DNA from: Fabrea salina
Taxonomy: Eukaryota > Ciliophora > Heterotrichea > Heterotrichida > Fabreidae
DNA: 64,000 nt
Reading direction: 5' to 3'
Assembly (NCBI GenBank): GCA_022984795.1
Contig: JALIHJ010000030.1
Coordinates: forward strand, 124,001-188,000
Positions 9,093-18,645 of the stretch are shown here, one piece after another. The notes beneath the pieces were generated by a model. That model ran no database searches. It saw only the letters and a list, made by a program, of their open reading frames with translations, and had not been told where the DNA came from. The translations under genes and the position numbers were made by a program. Each line of letters opens with the position of its first letter. The first letter of the stretch is position 1.

Positions 9093-9098
9093 TAATTA

Positions 9099-9398
9099 AT
9101 GATGTTTCTCAAAAGGTTCCTAAAGCGAGCTTATAAAATGGAAGATCCCAAGTCACTCGAAGAAAGGGTAAGGAAGTTAGAGTACGTTTTCGGAGAAGGA
9201 GCAAAGGACACCGTAAGGGAAACCCAACAAGAAATCTTAAAAGAATTATATGAGTTGCGGGATGCTTTGCAGCAAGACTTGGCAAGTAGTAACTCAGGTC
9301 CAGTTTCACAAGAGGTCCAAAACGAACTTTCTGCCCTCAGGGAAGAAAACCAAAAACTCAAGTACCGCATTTCACACCTTAAAAAACATATTTCTTAA
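9099..9398 (+). CDS. small coiled-coil protein, unknown
   Basis: 99 residues from the first ATG (9099), or 86 from the ATG at 9138, whose upstream TATAAA-rich context resembles other starts here. The first 13 residues are basic and hydrophobic (MMFLKRFLKRAYK) and could be a targeting peptide if used. The rest is a two-part coiled coil (~15-60 and ~70-98) with a serine/proline break. No family was recognised. The upstream start lies just 6 bp after the RAD51 stop, which favours 9138 if any leader is required. Confidence 0.7.
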   Translation: MMFLKRFLKRAYKMEDPKSLEERVRKLEYVFGEGAKDTVRETQQEILKELYELRDALQQDLASSNSGPVSQEVQNELSALREENQKLKYRISHLKKHIS

Positions 9399-9505
9399 GT
9401 ATAACCTAGCTTAAAGACAAGTCTATTCAACGAGAGTAATTACTGAGGTCTACAACAGGACAAGCTACTAATAGAATATTCGAATAATCTAGATCCTAAT
9501 TTATA

Positions 9506-9874
9506 ATGTCAGAAAGTGAGGATGATTTATACAAAGTTTTAGAGGTCAGAAGGAACTCAAGTTACAATGAAATAAGAAAGTCTTACTTCAAGTTGGCTAT
9601 GAAATACCACCCTGACAAAAATAAAGACTCAGGCAAAGAATTTCAAAAAATTAATGAAGCTTACTCAGTTCTTTCCGATGATGAAAAACGGTTTAATTAC
9701 GACTTATTTAATACGCCTCAAGAAGAAGGCCCCCTTTTAAAAGACCTCCAAGAAAACTCAGAAGAAGCTAGGGACTTTGAGATGTTTTTATCGGAACTGT
9801 TTGATAAAGGCAAAAAGCGACCAAGGAACTCCAAAAAAGACAAGAACCAAATTGGCAAAAAGCAAAAAACCTAG
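9506..9874 (+). CDS. J-domain (DnaJ/Hsp40) protein
   Basis: 122 residues. The J domain occupies ~6-72 with the invariant HPD in KYHPDKNK, so it should stimulate an Hsp70 ATPase. Residues 75-100 are acidic and the C-terminus is lysine-rich (KKRPRNSKKDKN), which suggests nuclear location. There are no zinc or peptide-binding domains, so this is a class C J protein. The DLYKVL and YSVLSDDEKR segments recall DNAJC9, but the protein is shorter and assignment to that subfamily is not secure. Confidence 0.9.
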   Translation: MSESEDDLYKVLEVRRNSSYNEIRKSYFKLAMKYHPDKNKDSGKEFQKINEAYSVLSDDEKRFNYDLFNTPQEEGPLLKDLQENSEEARDFEMFLSELFDKGKKRPRNSKKDKNQIGKKQKT

Positions 9875-9914
9875 CAATCATAAACTTAACTACCAAAACT
9901 ATGTTAAGTGTGTA

Positions 9915-10511
9915 TTATACAGAGTTATTTTTACACAAGTTTTTCAAACTTTTCACCTGGGCCCTTTGTTCAGTTAAGAACTTTACAGGCACTGGAAGCG
10001 TCAAAGGTCTTTCAGTTTTTGGGGGAATGCATTCTCTGTATTCAGGCATAGGCCTTGCTTTGAACACTAAGGTTTTTCTGTAGTCCTGTATTTCTTTTGC
10101 TTCGAGTTCCTGAGCCATAGCTTCGCTTTTGAGTTTTTCAGCTTCAGCTAAGGCCTGGGCTTCCATAACTTTCCTATCGAACTCGGCCCGCTGTTTAGCC
10201 CTTGATTTGGACCTAAAAAGGGGCGAAAAAGGTACTGTGAAGGAAGGATTTGAAGTTTGGGCGGGAGGCGGGGGGTACTGGGGCATAGGTCTGGCCTTGA
10301 AGTTGAAAGGAGGTGTGTTTTCCTTTTCACAGTGGTGCTTTCGGGAACGCGCTGCAGTATGAATGGGATAGTGTGAGTTTCCAGATAAGGTTTGTAGGGG
10401 TTTGCGTTGGTTGCATGCGAAGCTCGTTGGTTTGGAACCAGACTTCAGCTTTATCTTTTTGGCAGCCGAAGAAATAGTGTCGGCATCTAGCTTCCTCTTC
10501 AAATTTTGCAT
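9915..10511 (-). CDS. TPX2-family microtubule-associated protein
   Basis: 198 residues. Two copies of the TPX2-type motif FKARPMP occur (~73 and ~151). A charged helix SKSRAKQRAEFDRKVMEAQ lies between them, and PLTLPVPVKFLTEQRA near the C-terminus matches the conserved block that ends TPX2 C-terminal domains. The N-terminus MQNLKRKL plus KKIKLK looks like a nuclear localisation signal, as expected for a protein released at spindle assembly. TPX2 relatives nucleate or bind microtubules and activate Aurora kinase; the Aurora-binding part is not evident here. It lies downstream of the CDPK on the same strand, 24 bp away. Confidence 0.8.
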   Translation of the reverse strand: MQNLKRKLDADTISSAAKKIKLKSGSKPTSFACNQRKPLQTLSGNSHYPIHTAARSRKHHCEKENTPPFNFKARPMPQYPPPPAQTSNPSFTVPFSPLFRSKSRAKQRAEFDRKVMEAQALAEAEKLKSEAMAQELEAKEIQDYRKTLVFKARPMPEYRECIPPKTERPLTLPVPVKFLTEQRAQVKSLKNLCKNNSV

Positions 10512-10535
10512 TTTAAATTTAAAGAATTAACCGAC

Positions 10536-11894
10536 TCACTTACTAGATAAGCTCCTTCTTTTGGGGAAAAAACAATTCTTGAACTCAGAAAAGGTAAAAG
10601 AATAAGGGAAGCAAGGGTTCAGCTCCTCAACAATTTGAGAGGCTTCTGAGAGACTAATGTCTTCTCCTTGCCTTCTAAAGGCTTCTTGGACACTTTCGTC
10701 AGTTATAACTCCTTTTCCGTTTTCAAGCACCTCGAACCACTCCCAAAGCCACTCTCTGCGTAGCACTGCACACCCCAAAATTCCTGCTACGAAACTGCTG
10801 AATTTCAAACTGCCTTCGCACGTTAGCCCTTTTAAGATGCTGTAGAGTTGGGAGTTGGTCAAAGAAGAGCACTGCAATGCACTCTGCAGTTCGCTGAAAG
10901 TAACTAATCCTGAGTGAGAAGTGTTAACAGAAAGGTAGATGTTTTTGAGTTCTTTGATGCTGTTTGTGTTGAGGTGTTTGACAAGTAAAGTAATGGTCTT
11001 CTTCTTGAGCAATGAAAAGTTTATGAAACTTTGCAAAGAAAAAATAGCACACTGAGGTATGTAAGGCTTTGGAAAGGACTCAAACCACTTGTGAGCTAAA
11101 GCTTTTTTGGCAGAGTACCTTTTACCAGGGTCAACTTCAAGTAACTTCCTTATAAGACTTTTGGCGTTTGAGGAAACGGACTTCCAAGGTTTTTCTTTGA
11201 ACTGGACACGGCCTTTAAGAACTTTCTTAAACACTTCTTTATTAGTGTCTCCATAAAATGGAAACTGTCCACAGAGCATTATGTATAGCATAACTCCTAA
11301 ACTCCATAAGTCGCACTTCTTATCGTACTTCCCTTTCAAAACCTCAGGTGCAATGTAATAAGGACTCCCAACTACTTCACTCATTTCTTTGGCAACTGCA
11401 GACAAGCCGAAGTCAGTTAACTTCAAGTCTCCTTCAAGCAGGAAGTTTTCAGGCTTGATGTCTCGGTGGATAACCCCGCAGTTATGTATGTGGTTTACAG
11501 CAAGCAGCACTTCTTTGATGAGCTGCCTTGCTTCCTGTTCTGAAACCCTTCCTTTGGACAGAATGTACTCCCCGAGTTCTCCGCCCGAACAGTACTCCAG
11601 AACTAGGTGCAGGTTTTCAGAGTCCTCAATTACTTCGTAAAGCTTAACTATGTTTGGGTGGTCTAGGCTTCGAAGTATAGTTACTTCTTGAGTGGGAGTT
11701 CGCGAAGTCTTTTGGAGAGTTTTTACAGCGTATTTTTTTGATTTGCTAGTTGCCAGTCTAACAGAGCCAAAGCGGCCTGTGCCTATGGTTTTGCCTAAGT
11801 AAAACCGGGAACTGAGTTCTGACGGGTGCTTAGATTGACGAGTGTTTTTGAATTCTTGCTGCATTAATTTAAGATTATATGCTTGGAGAATCAT
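10536..11894 (-). CDS. calcium-dependent protein kinase (CDPK) with degenerate EF hands
   Basis: 452 residues from ATG 11894; an ATG at 11864 (MQQEFKN) with an AT-rich leader may be the true start. The kinase domain (~30-290) has GTGRFGSV, YAVKTL, HRDIKPENFLL, DFGLSAV and GSPYYIAPEVL, so it looks active. The C-terminal ~150 residues align with the CDPK junction and calmodulin-like lobes, but the loops have lost most acidic ligands (for example NTSHSGLVTFSE). Calcium control may be weak or absent. CDPKs are abundant in ciliates and link calcium signals to motility and secretion. The stop codon is TGA, one of only two in the window, with a TAA three codons further on. Confidence 0.9.
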   Translation of the reverse strand: MILQAYNLKLMQQEFKNTRQSKHPSELSSRFYLGKTIGTGRFGSVRLATSKSKKYAVKTLQKTSRTPTQEVTILRSLDHPNIVKLYEVIEDSENLHLVLEYCSGGELGEYILSKGRVSEQEARQLIKEVLLAVNHIHNCGVIHRDIKPENFLLEGDLKLTDFGLSAVAKEMSEVVGSPYYIAPEVLKGKYDKKCDLWSLGVMLYIMLCGQFPFYGDTNKEVFKKVLKGRVQFKEKPWKSVSSNAKSLIRKLLEVDPGKRYSAKKALAHKWFESFPKPYIPQCAIFSLQSFINFSLLKKKTITLLVKHLNTNSIKELKNIYLSVNTSHSGLVTFSELQSALQCSSLTNSQLYSILKGLTCEGSLKFSSFVAGILGCAVLRREWLWEWFEVLENGKGVITDESVQEAFRRQGEDISLSEASQIVEELNPCFPYSFTFSEFKNCFFPKRRSLSSK

Positions 11895-12084
11895 GAACTA
11901 TTAAATCTTTTCCTGAATCAGTGAGTTGCAGTCAATTCTTTCATAGTGAATAATAATTACCGTTTAAAAGTTTCCATTCCTAGTTCTATTGCTAATTCAG
12001 TGTCAAACTTAAAACCAGTTTTATTATAAAGTTACTACAAAGCTAACTGTTCAAAGGATTTCATGATTTCTGATAATTATAATT

Positions 12085-13896
12085 ATGAATTCTGTTAAAA
12101 AGGGCGAACTATCCTCTTGGAAATTTCTAAAGTTCTTTTTCCCATATGCTTGGCAGCATACCAATTCCCTTGACAAAATGCTAATGTTGGTGTCCTTCGT
12201 TCTACTAATTAGTGCTAGCTTGGTCAAACTATATTCAACCATCATCCTCAAGTCGGCTGTGGACTCGCTTTCAGCATCCCCCGATTTCTTTCTGATTTCG
12301 TTCTACGTTTTCCTTCTGTAAGTTCTAAAAAGGTTCTTATCCCAGACGTGCAACAACGCCAAGAAGCTCAGCTTTGCCCCAGTAGAGGCCAAAGTCCAGG
12401 CCAAGCTTGCGTCCCAAGTGTTCGACCATGTTTTGAGTTTAGGGATGAAGTACCACCTGTCTAAAAAAGTTGGAATGGTGCTTCGCTGTTTGCAGAGAGG
12501 CGCTTCTTCTTTTTCTCAGGTTTTGAAAACCTGTTTGTTTTCGCTGCTTCCTGTAATACTGCAGTTGGTGTTGATATCTGTATATTTGTTAAATCAGTAT
12601 GCTTGGTACTTTTCAGCTATCATTTTGACCTCTGTAGTGATGTATGTTGTTTTCACGTTCGTCACTACTGAGTGGAGGTCCAGAATTCAAAGACAACTTA
12701 ATGAAAGCGACAACCGCTACACACAACTTGCCACTGACGCTTTGATTAACTTTGAGACTGTAAAATACTTCAACGCTGAGTCCCACGAAAGTAAAAGGTA
12801 CTTCGATTCGTTCCAAGACTACAAAAAAGCTTCAATTAGGATGCAGAGTTCGTTGGCGTTTTTAAATATTGGGCAGGAGTTCTGCATTCGAGTAGGGTTT
12901 TTTTTCTGTTTGCTTTTAGTGAGTTTAGAAATAGCTAACGGAGAAAGACAGGTTGGCGACTTTGTGCTTATGCTTACTTTTATACAACAAATTTACTCAC
13001 CTTTGAACAACCTTGGGTCTTATTACCGCTCCATAAAGCAATCTTTCACTGACATGGAAGGAGTTTTTGACTTACTTTCTCAAAAAGAAGAGATTCCAGA
13101 CCGGCCTTTTGCCAAAAAGCTTCTGCATTGCAAAGGCGAAATTGAGTTTAAGGATGTGCGCTTTAGTTACTTGCCTGAAGTGCCTGTTTTGAAAGGAATC
13201 AGCTTTAAGGTGGAACCTGGAAAAACAGTAGGAATTGTTGGCAAAACTGGAAGCGGAAAGTCCACTTTGATGAAGTTACTTTACAGGTTTTACGAAGTTA
13301 CTTCTGGAAGCATTACTATTGACTCCCACGAATTAAAAGACCTCAGTAAAGAAAGTCTTAGAAAGCAAATAGGAATTGTACCTCAAGACTGCAGTCTTTT
13401 TAACGAATCCCTTCTGTATAACGTTACTTACGGAGGCGTGGCTTTCAACAACGAAAAAACAACCTACAAAGAAACTCGCAGAATGGCTGAGTGGGCAGTG
13501 CAGCAGGCCCAACTAGAAAGACTGATTGAAAAACTGCCTGAAAGTCTTGAAACTAAAGTAGGCGAAAGGGGAATGAAACTTAGTGGAGGAGAAAAACAAA
13601 GAGTAGCTATTGCCAGGGCCATCCTTAAAAAACCCAAAATACTTTGCTTTGACGAAGCCACTTCTTCTTTAGACAGTTCTACAGAAGAACAAATCCTGGG
13701 AGCAATGAAAACTGCTAGCAGGAACAGAACTACCTTTATGATAGCGCATAGACTTGCAACAATCATGCATGCTGACTTAATTCTTGTGCTTAAGGACGGG
13801 AAAATAGTAGAGCGGGGAACTCACCAAGAATTAATAAGCCACAAAGGAGAGTACTGGGAACTCTGGAAACAGCAGTTGAATGTAATTAACGATTAA
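12085..13896 (+). CDS. mitochondrial ABC half-transporter, ATM1/ABCB7 type
   Basis: 598 residues after removal of a 15-nt intron at 12318-12332. The membrane domain (~20-330) has about six segments and the family motif YFNAESHE. The nucleotide-binding domain (~365-590) has Walker A GKTGSGKST, the LSGGEKQRVAIARA signature, Walker B ILCFDEATSSLDS and the H-loop in IAHRLATI. ATM1 proteins export a glutathione-bound sulfur species from the mitochondrial matrix for cytosolic iron-sulfur protein assembly; HMT1/ABCB6-type relatives are the alternative. The N-terminus is short for a targeting peptide. The 3' end overlaps the convergent channel gene by 11 bp of coding sequence. Confidence 0.9.
12318..12332 (+). 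other. 15-nt intron in ABC transporter
   Basis: GTAAGTTCTAAAAAG. Retention gives an in-frame TAA; splicing joins the two halves of the membrane domain in frame. A is at position 10. Confidence 0.93.
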
Positions 13897-16666
13897 GACC
13901 TCTATGCATAGTAAAAGTAGAAGTTTTGTACTTGGGGTCTAGTTCTTCTTTAGTGTCTTGTTCAGCAGTCTGGGTTTGTTTGTTGATTTTAAGTTTAGGC
14001 AGTTTAGCTTTTCCTTTGTTTTTGATATGTTTAGTGACTGAAGCAAGCTTAACTGAAAGCTGGTTAAGTGCTTGGGAGTTCTTGAGTAAGGTGTGCTCGA
14101 TGTTGTTCATGGTTTCTTGAGTGATTTCATCTGAGTTTTGCTTCATGATCTTTTGTCTGATGTTGGGGTTGAAAGCTGCGTTTAGTATTTTCCCAGCTGC
14201 AGAAGTGGACTTGTAGTTTTTTTCAGTTTTGAGTTGTTTGAAGTTTTTCATCATAAGGGCTATTAAAGGAGTGTTTAAGATCTTTTTTTCTCGGTTTTCT
14301 TTGACAACTCTAAGTATGGCCCCTTTAAATCGGTCCCTTCCTCTGTTTTCATTCAAGTTGAAAACTTTGGAAGGCTTGGAGTCATACGCAAACACAAAGT
14401 CGTCTACATAAGGAGTGTTGAGTTTGGACCAGTGTTCGTAGTTAGACAAGCTTACGTTTAGGTCTTTGCTGGACTTCCTCAGTCTGTTTATGCAGTTTTT
14501 GCTGAGGCAGTACAAAGTGCAGTCTTTAAGTGTTTTTGCTTGAAATATGTACTTTTCACTAATGATAGTAGAAAACAAACCTAACACCGAACCTGGGTTG
14601 AGTTTTTTAAGCACTAGCTCCACACAGTGACTGCCAATGAGTCCACTGTTCATTTTGGAACTAAAGTTTAGCTCAGTGCTGTGGAGTGCTCCCATAGTTC
14701 CTGCGTTGCCAAAAAGCGGGTAGAGTTCAGTGTGCTCTTTCAGACTTATTTTTTCTTCTGAGTCAGTTCTGATTACTTGAGCTCCTTGCAGGTAAAAACT
14801 GTTTTTGCGGGTTTCTAAATCTTTGTCGTTCAAAGTAATAGAAACCTCTATTTTTCCGTCAGCTAAAAAGTAGATTTCGTTAGGAACGTCTCCAGGCTTA
14901 ACTATGTACTCTCCAGCTGCAAAGTTCCTTACCTTGAGTCCGTACACTAGTTCTTGCTCAGTTTTGTGGTTCAACTCGTTCAAGAAGGGCACGCGCTTTA
15001 TCATCCTAAGCAAGAACCTTTTGTACCTATCACTGTAGTTGTACATTCCTTCTTTAAAGATTTCGTTGCACATAGGGAACTTCTTGACTAGTTGGGTGAA
15101 GTTTTCTTTGTCCAAAATAGCAAGTGTGCAGTAGTTCTTAGCAACCACTGTGGCTGTTCTGTGTCCTCCAACTAACAAAGCTACTTCTCCAAAGTGACTT
15201 CCTGGGCCTAGTATGCCTATTTGCTTGGTCCTTTTTCTTTCGTCACGCACAGTCACTTGGCAGTCGCCCCTTGCAATAAAGTACATGCACTTGTTTTCGC
15301 AGTCTTCGCCTTGCACAACCAAAACCTCTTCTGGTTTGCAGAAATGAGGCTTGAGTTTGGGGAGTATGAACTCAGCCATGCGTTTGTCTTTTTTAAGAAT
15401 GGGGTTTTGCTTCAGAATAGCTTCAAACAAACAGTGAAGCACCTTGTTGTACAATGAAGGCGATATGAGAGAGTACAGAGTTTCAAAGTCCCTTTGGCTT
15501 GCCATGGTGGCTTCTGTGTATATCAGGTAGTCTGATATTTTTTGCTGCAGTTCTTCTGAAATCTTCATGTTTTTCATGGCTGTGTTTGCTGAGTTCTGCT
15601 GTTCCTGGAACTTAGTTTGGCGCATGTTTAAGTTGTCCATGAGCACTGCCATGTTGCCAAACATCACTGCGTTGATCATCGCTCCTATTAGGATCAAGAA
15701 CCCAGCAAAGCAAGCTTGCAGTCCATTCCTAGGCAGAATCTCTCCTCCACAAAGCATTATCACTGAAATGTAAAAAGAGACCCAGTACTTATCTCCGTTT
15801 TCTTGCTCAAAAATATCTTCGTAGGTGCTGTTAGGAGTCAGCCAGTCTTCGTCGTAAGAAATAATGATCCACCAAGCACAAGAAACCAGGTGTATGTACA
15901 TGATCAGAAAAAAGAACAGTTGAGAAATCCTAAGTACTAACTTCACGTCGTTCCTTGCACGCATGTAGTTGATGATTCTGTTGAGTCTTGAAATTCTGTA
16001 AAGTTTCAGCAACCCAAACAGGTAAAACAAAGTAGTTGCTTCTATTTCGTTAGTTTCTCCGTAAAACACAATGATCAAGTCAGTAGGAATGCAAGCTAAA
16101 AAGTCTATCCAGAACTGGCCCATTAAGTAGTTCTTAGCTATGGTTTTGCTGTCTAGCACCTCGTCTCCTGTTGACTCCATGTAAAAGGATGTTTTAAAGT
16201 TCAAAACTAAGTCTATAAAAAAAACTATGTCAATCAGTCCGTTTACTATGGTTATAAAGTTGTTTTCTGAAAAAAAGTCCCTGTAAGCTATTGTATAAGG
16301 AGTCAAAAAGCAATTCCAAGCAGCCATCAGCATCACACACAAGTCCCATTTTATTCTAAAAGGACGCGAGATTCTGATAATGAACTTTGTTTTCTCAGCT
16401 TCTCTAGCCATATAGTCAGTAGAAAAAGGCACACTAGGCGAAACTTCGTAAGGCTTAGGGGACTTAGAAGGAAGGTAAGTATCCCCGCCAGGCACACTTA
16501 AAGTTGGATCGGCATAGGAGGGATCATAAGAACTTACCCTCCTTTCAATCTTTTTTTTAGTACTGATAATTCTTCTTAGATTCCAGTTGTCTCGGTTGAG
16601 ATCTTCAGTTTCCTGGAGAGTTGCTCTGTCAGTTTCTGAACCCACGAACTTCTTTACTTCTTCCAT
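13886..16666 (-). CDS. cyclic-nucleotide-gated-type cation channel with two nucleotide-binding domains
   Basis: 926 residues. A cytosolic N-terminus (~1-100) leads into six membrane segments (~105-360), including an arginine-bearing S4-like segment (YRISRLNRIINYMRAR). The pore reads MLCGGEILPRNG instead of the potassium-selective GYGD, close to the GET filter of CNG channels, so mixed cation or calcium permeability is likely. The first cNMP-binding domain (~435-550) has FGEVALLVGGHRTATV with the phosphate-cassette Glu and Arg. A second, more divergent one lies at ~570-720. Expected in the ciliary or cell membrane. Its last codons overlap those of the ABC transporter on the other strand. Confidence 0.88.
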   Translation of the reverse strand: MEEVKKFVGSETDRATLQETEDLNRDNWNLRRIISTKKKIERRVSSYDPSYADPTLSVPGGDTYLPSKSPKPYEVSPSVPFSTDYMAREAEKTKFIIRISRPFRIKWDLCVMLMAAWNCFLTPYTIAYRDFFSENNFITIVNGLIDIVFFIDLVLNFKTSFYMESTGDEVLDSKTIAKNYLMGQFWIDFLACIPTDLIIVFYGETNEIEATTLFYLFGLLKLYRISRLNRIINYMRARNDVKLVLRISQLFFFLIMYIHLVSCAWWIIISYDEDWLTPNSTYEDIFEQENGDKYWVSFYISVIMLCGGEILPRNGLQACFAGFLILIGAMINAVMFGNMAVLMDNLNMRQTKFQEQQNSANTAMKNMKISEELQQKISDYLIYTEATMASQRDFETLYSLISPSLYNKVLHCLFEAILKQNPILKKDKRMAEFILPKLKPHFCKPEEVLVVQGEDCENKCMYFIARGDCQVTVRDERKRTKQIGILGPGSHFGEVALLVGGHRTATVVAKNYCTLAILDKENFTQLVKKFPMCNEIFKEGMYNYSDRYKRFLLRMIKRVPFLNELNHKTEQELVYGLKVRNFAAGEYIVKPGDVPNEIYFLADGKIEVSITLNDKDLETRKNSFYLQGAQVIRTDSEEKISLKEHTELYPLFGNAGTMGALHSTELNFSSKMNSGLIGSHCVELVLKKLNPGSVLGLFSTIISEKYIFQAKTLKDCTLYCLSKNCINRLRKSSKDLNVSLSNYEHWSKLNTPYVDDFVFAYDSKPSKVFNLNENRGRDRFKGAILRVVKENREKKILNTPLIALMMKNFKQLKTEKNYKSTSAAGKILNAAFNPNIRQKIMKQNSDEITQETMNNIEHTLLKNSQALNQLSVKLASVTKHIKNKGKAKLPKLKINKQTQTAEQDTKEELDPKYKTSTFTMHRGLNR

Positions 16667-16697
16667 TTTAGTATTTGCAAAATAGAATTATTACAAG

Positions 16698-17546
16698 TTA
16701 ATGCCTCCAACCTCTGTCGTGGCCTCCTTCCATCATAGGTTCCAAAAACCCTCTGAACCCGTTTTGCTTCTTAATGAACCACCTAGCTCCGTACCCCTCT
16801 GAAACCCGCACTTCAACTACTGGTTCTTCGCTAGGCAGGCAGTGTACATTGATCCACACGCACTCGTTAAGCAGTCTTTCCAAAATGTTTTCGGCCAGGG
16901 CATTTTTTTCGTCTTCAGACCCTTTGCTTTTGCCCCAAAAGCCCTCAGAACTCCTGTGGTAGTGCTTAGTTAAGGCACGTGCACCCACAGTTAAAGTAGA
17001 ATTTTTGCTTTCTTCTTTGGTGTGTCTTTGCTTGAAGGCACGCACTAAAGCTTCCCTTGTCGGAGGCAAGTAGGAATTAACACTGCCTTGAGTCCTCCTT
17101 ATCCCCAGACAAGTCAGCACTCCTCTCACACCCAAACTAAGCAGAACAGATTCTCCTAAAGACACTGCACTTGCTTCACTTACCCTTGATACAAAGTCCA
17201 CCACTATTGAAGTAAACTGCGACAAAGAGTCTAGTTCTTTATTAGTGCTTTCGGTTTCGAAGCCGTGCACAGGGCTGAAAGATACAGGAAAGTACCCTGC
17301 CTGTGCCCATAACCACAAAACCTTTGAAAGGTGCTTTAAAAAATTCCCAGAAGGGTAGCCTTTAAATACTGGTCCTTCCTGGTGCACTAAGTTTGAATGC
17401 AAGCTTTCGGCGTAGCTCTGGTTGTTTAGCTGGCGCAAAAAAACATCTCCAAATACCTGCGCTAGAGCTTTGTTGTTTGTGGAAACTACTTCTTTTAGGA
17501 CGTTGAAAACTTCATCTTCACTGGATGAGGAGTCGCTTCTTTTCAT
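16698..17546 (-). CDS. conserved-looking protein of unknown function with C-terminal GFRGFLEP motif
   Basis: 282 residues. The N-terminus is serine/acidic (RSDSSSSEDE); the middle is mostly helical without membrane segments. The last ~40 residues contain GYGARW, GFRGFLEPMMEGGHDRGWRH, dense in Gly, Trp and His and very likely a conserved functional end. I have the impression of having seen a similar C-terminus in other eukaryotic uncharacterised proteins but cannot name a family. It sits between the channel gene (31 bp) and ZC3H15 (15 bp), all on the minus strand. Confidence 0.7.
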   Translation of the reverse strand: MKRSDSSSSEDEVFNVLKEVVSTNNKALAQVFGDVFLRQLNNQSYAESLHSNLVHQEGPVFKGYPSGNFLKHLSKVLWLWAQAGYFPVSFSPVHGFETESTNKELDSLSQFTSIVVDFVSRVSEASAVSLGESVLLSLGVRGVLTCLGIRRTQGSVNSYLPPTREALVRAFKQRHTKEESKNSTLTVGARALTKHYHRSSEGFWGKSKGSEDEKNALAENILERLLNECVWINVHCLPSEEPVVEVRVSEGYGARWFIKKQNGFRGFLEPMMEGGHDRGWRH

Positions 17547-17561
17547 ATATTTTTAAATTAC

Positions 17562-18509
17562 TTAAGCCTCAACTGGTTGTGGGTCTTGTTGTGCTTTCAT
17601 AGGGGGCTGGACTACTTCTTCTGTAGCTTCTTCAATGACTTCGGCGTCGTGTTTAGCTTCTTCTTCTTCAACTCGTCCGTACTCGTCTACAGCAGCATCG
17701 TCGTCTCTAAACAACGAAGGGTCGTAGGTAAACATGGCGCGTCCACTCATTCCTTTGAGTCCAGCTTTCTTTTCTTCCTTTTGGGCTTTAGCTTCTTTTT
17801 GGTCTGCAAGCCACTTCATGAACATGTCGAAACTGACTTTTGGTCCTTCTGTTCCTATTTTGGTTCTTTCTTCGTCTAAAGTGTACTCAAAAGGAGTTTC
17901 GTCCTCTATTTCAGGCATGCCTTCTAGGCGCTTTTCTTCTTCGGTTTTCAAGATGTAGCCTTCCGGAAGGCAGTGTCTGTAGATACAGTCGTCTCCGTTG
18001 GGACACTTCCAAAACCACCCGTACTTGTTTGACTCCACTGCCTCCAAAAAGAAGTTGCAAGTAATGTTGTTTTTGACTGGGCGGGGATCGTTGTAAAGGT
18101 TTGGCTTTTCTTGCTTGAGGGGTTCTGCTGTGAGGTCATGTGAAAACTTGCACTTGTTGCCTTTTGAACAGAGGCCCTGTTTGTAGTACGAGCAAATTAC
18201 TCTTTTGGGGTCCTCTGTGTCTTTAGGAATCGAGGTCACGGTCTTGAACAAGGAGGCCAGAAGGGCTTGGTCGGCTTTTTTCTTTTCGCTTTCTTGTTTA
18301 GCTTTGTTCTGTTGTTCTATCATCGCTTTTTCGGACTTGTTGGGTTGGGTTACTTGCTGCTGAACTCCTTTAATGTATTTTTGGACCTGTTTGGATTTGT
18401 TTTTGTTTTTCAGTCCAAATGTTTTGTCTTCGATGATTCTTTGTTTCTTCTTTTCTTCTTCGCGTTTCTGCTGCTTTTCTTGTTCCTTCTTCTTGTTTTT
18501 GGGTGGCAT
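17562..18509 (-). CDS. ZC3H15: ZC3H15/DFRP1-like CCCH zinc-finger protein
   Basis: 315 residues. The start MPPKNKKKEQEKQQKREEE and the KTFGLKNKNKSKQVQKYI segment are characteristic of ZC3H15 (yeast Tma46). Two CCCH fingers follow: C-x7-C-x5-C-x3-H in CSYYKQGLCSKGNKCKFSH (~105-125), and a longer one in CNFF...KCPNGDDCIYRH (~150-180). The C-terminal half is acidic and contains the DRG1-binding region in known homologues. The family partners the translational GTPase DRG1 on ribosomes. The length is shorter than the human protein (~426), mainly at the C-terminus. Confidence 0.92.
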   Translation of the reverse strand: MPPKNKKKEQEKQQKREEEKKKQRIIEDKTFGLKNKNKSKQVQKYIKGVQQQVTQPNKSEKAMIEQQNKAKQESEKKKADQALLASLFKTVTSIPKDTEDPKRVICSYYKQGLCSKGNKCKFSHDLTAEPLKQEKPNLYNDPRPVKNNITCNFFLEAVESNKYGWFWKCPNGDDCIYRHCLPEGYILKTEEEKRLEGMPEIEDETPFEYTLDEERTKIGTEGPKVSFDMFMKWLADQKEAKAQKEEKKAGLKGMSGRAMFTYDPSLFRDDDAAVDEYGRVEEEEAKHDAEVIEEATEEVVQPPMKAQQDPQPVEA

Positions 18510-18645
18510 TTTTATGATTATAATTCTTAATGTCTAGAAAGTTCTATTTACATTGAAACTCTTGCAAATGGTTTCTAATGAGTTGCATTAAAAAACATCT
18601 TAAAACTTAATATTATACCCGGTTACCTTTAATATCCGTTTAAAA

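Noticed and set aside
9099-9137. Upstream in-frame ATGs of the small coiled-coil gene as a targeting peptide
   Set aside because: Kept as an alternative start only, because the first ATG lies 6 bp behind the RAD51 stop and the start at 9138 has the better context.
17577-18530. Hydrophobic F-rich plus-strand frames opposite ZC3H15
   Set aside because: They are the complement of Lys/Glu-rich codons (AAG/GAA read as CTT/TTC), not membrane proteins.
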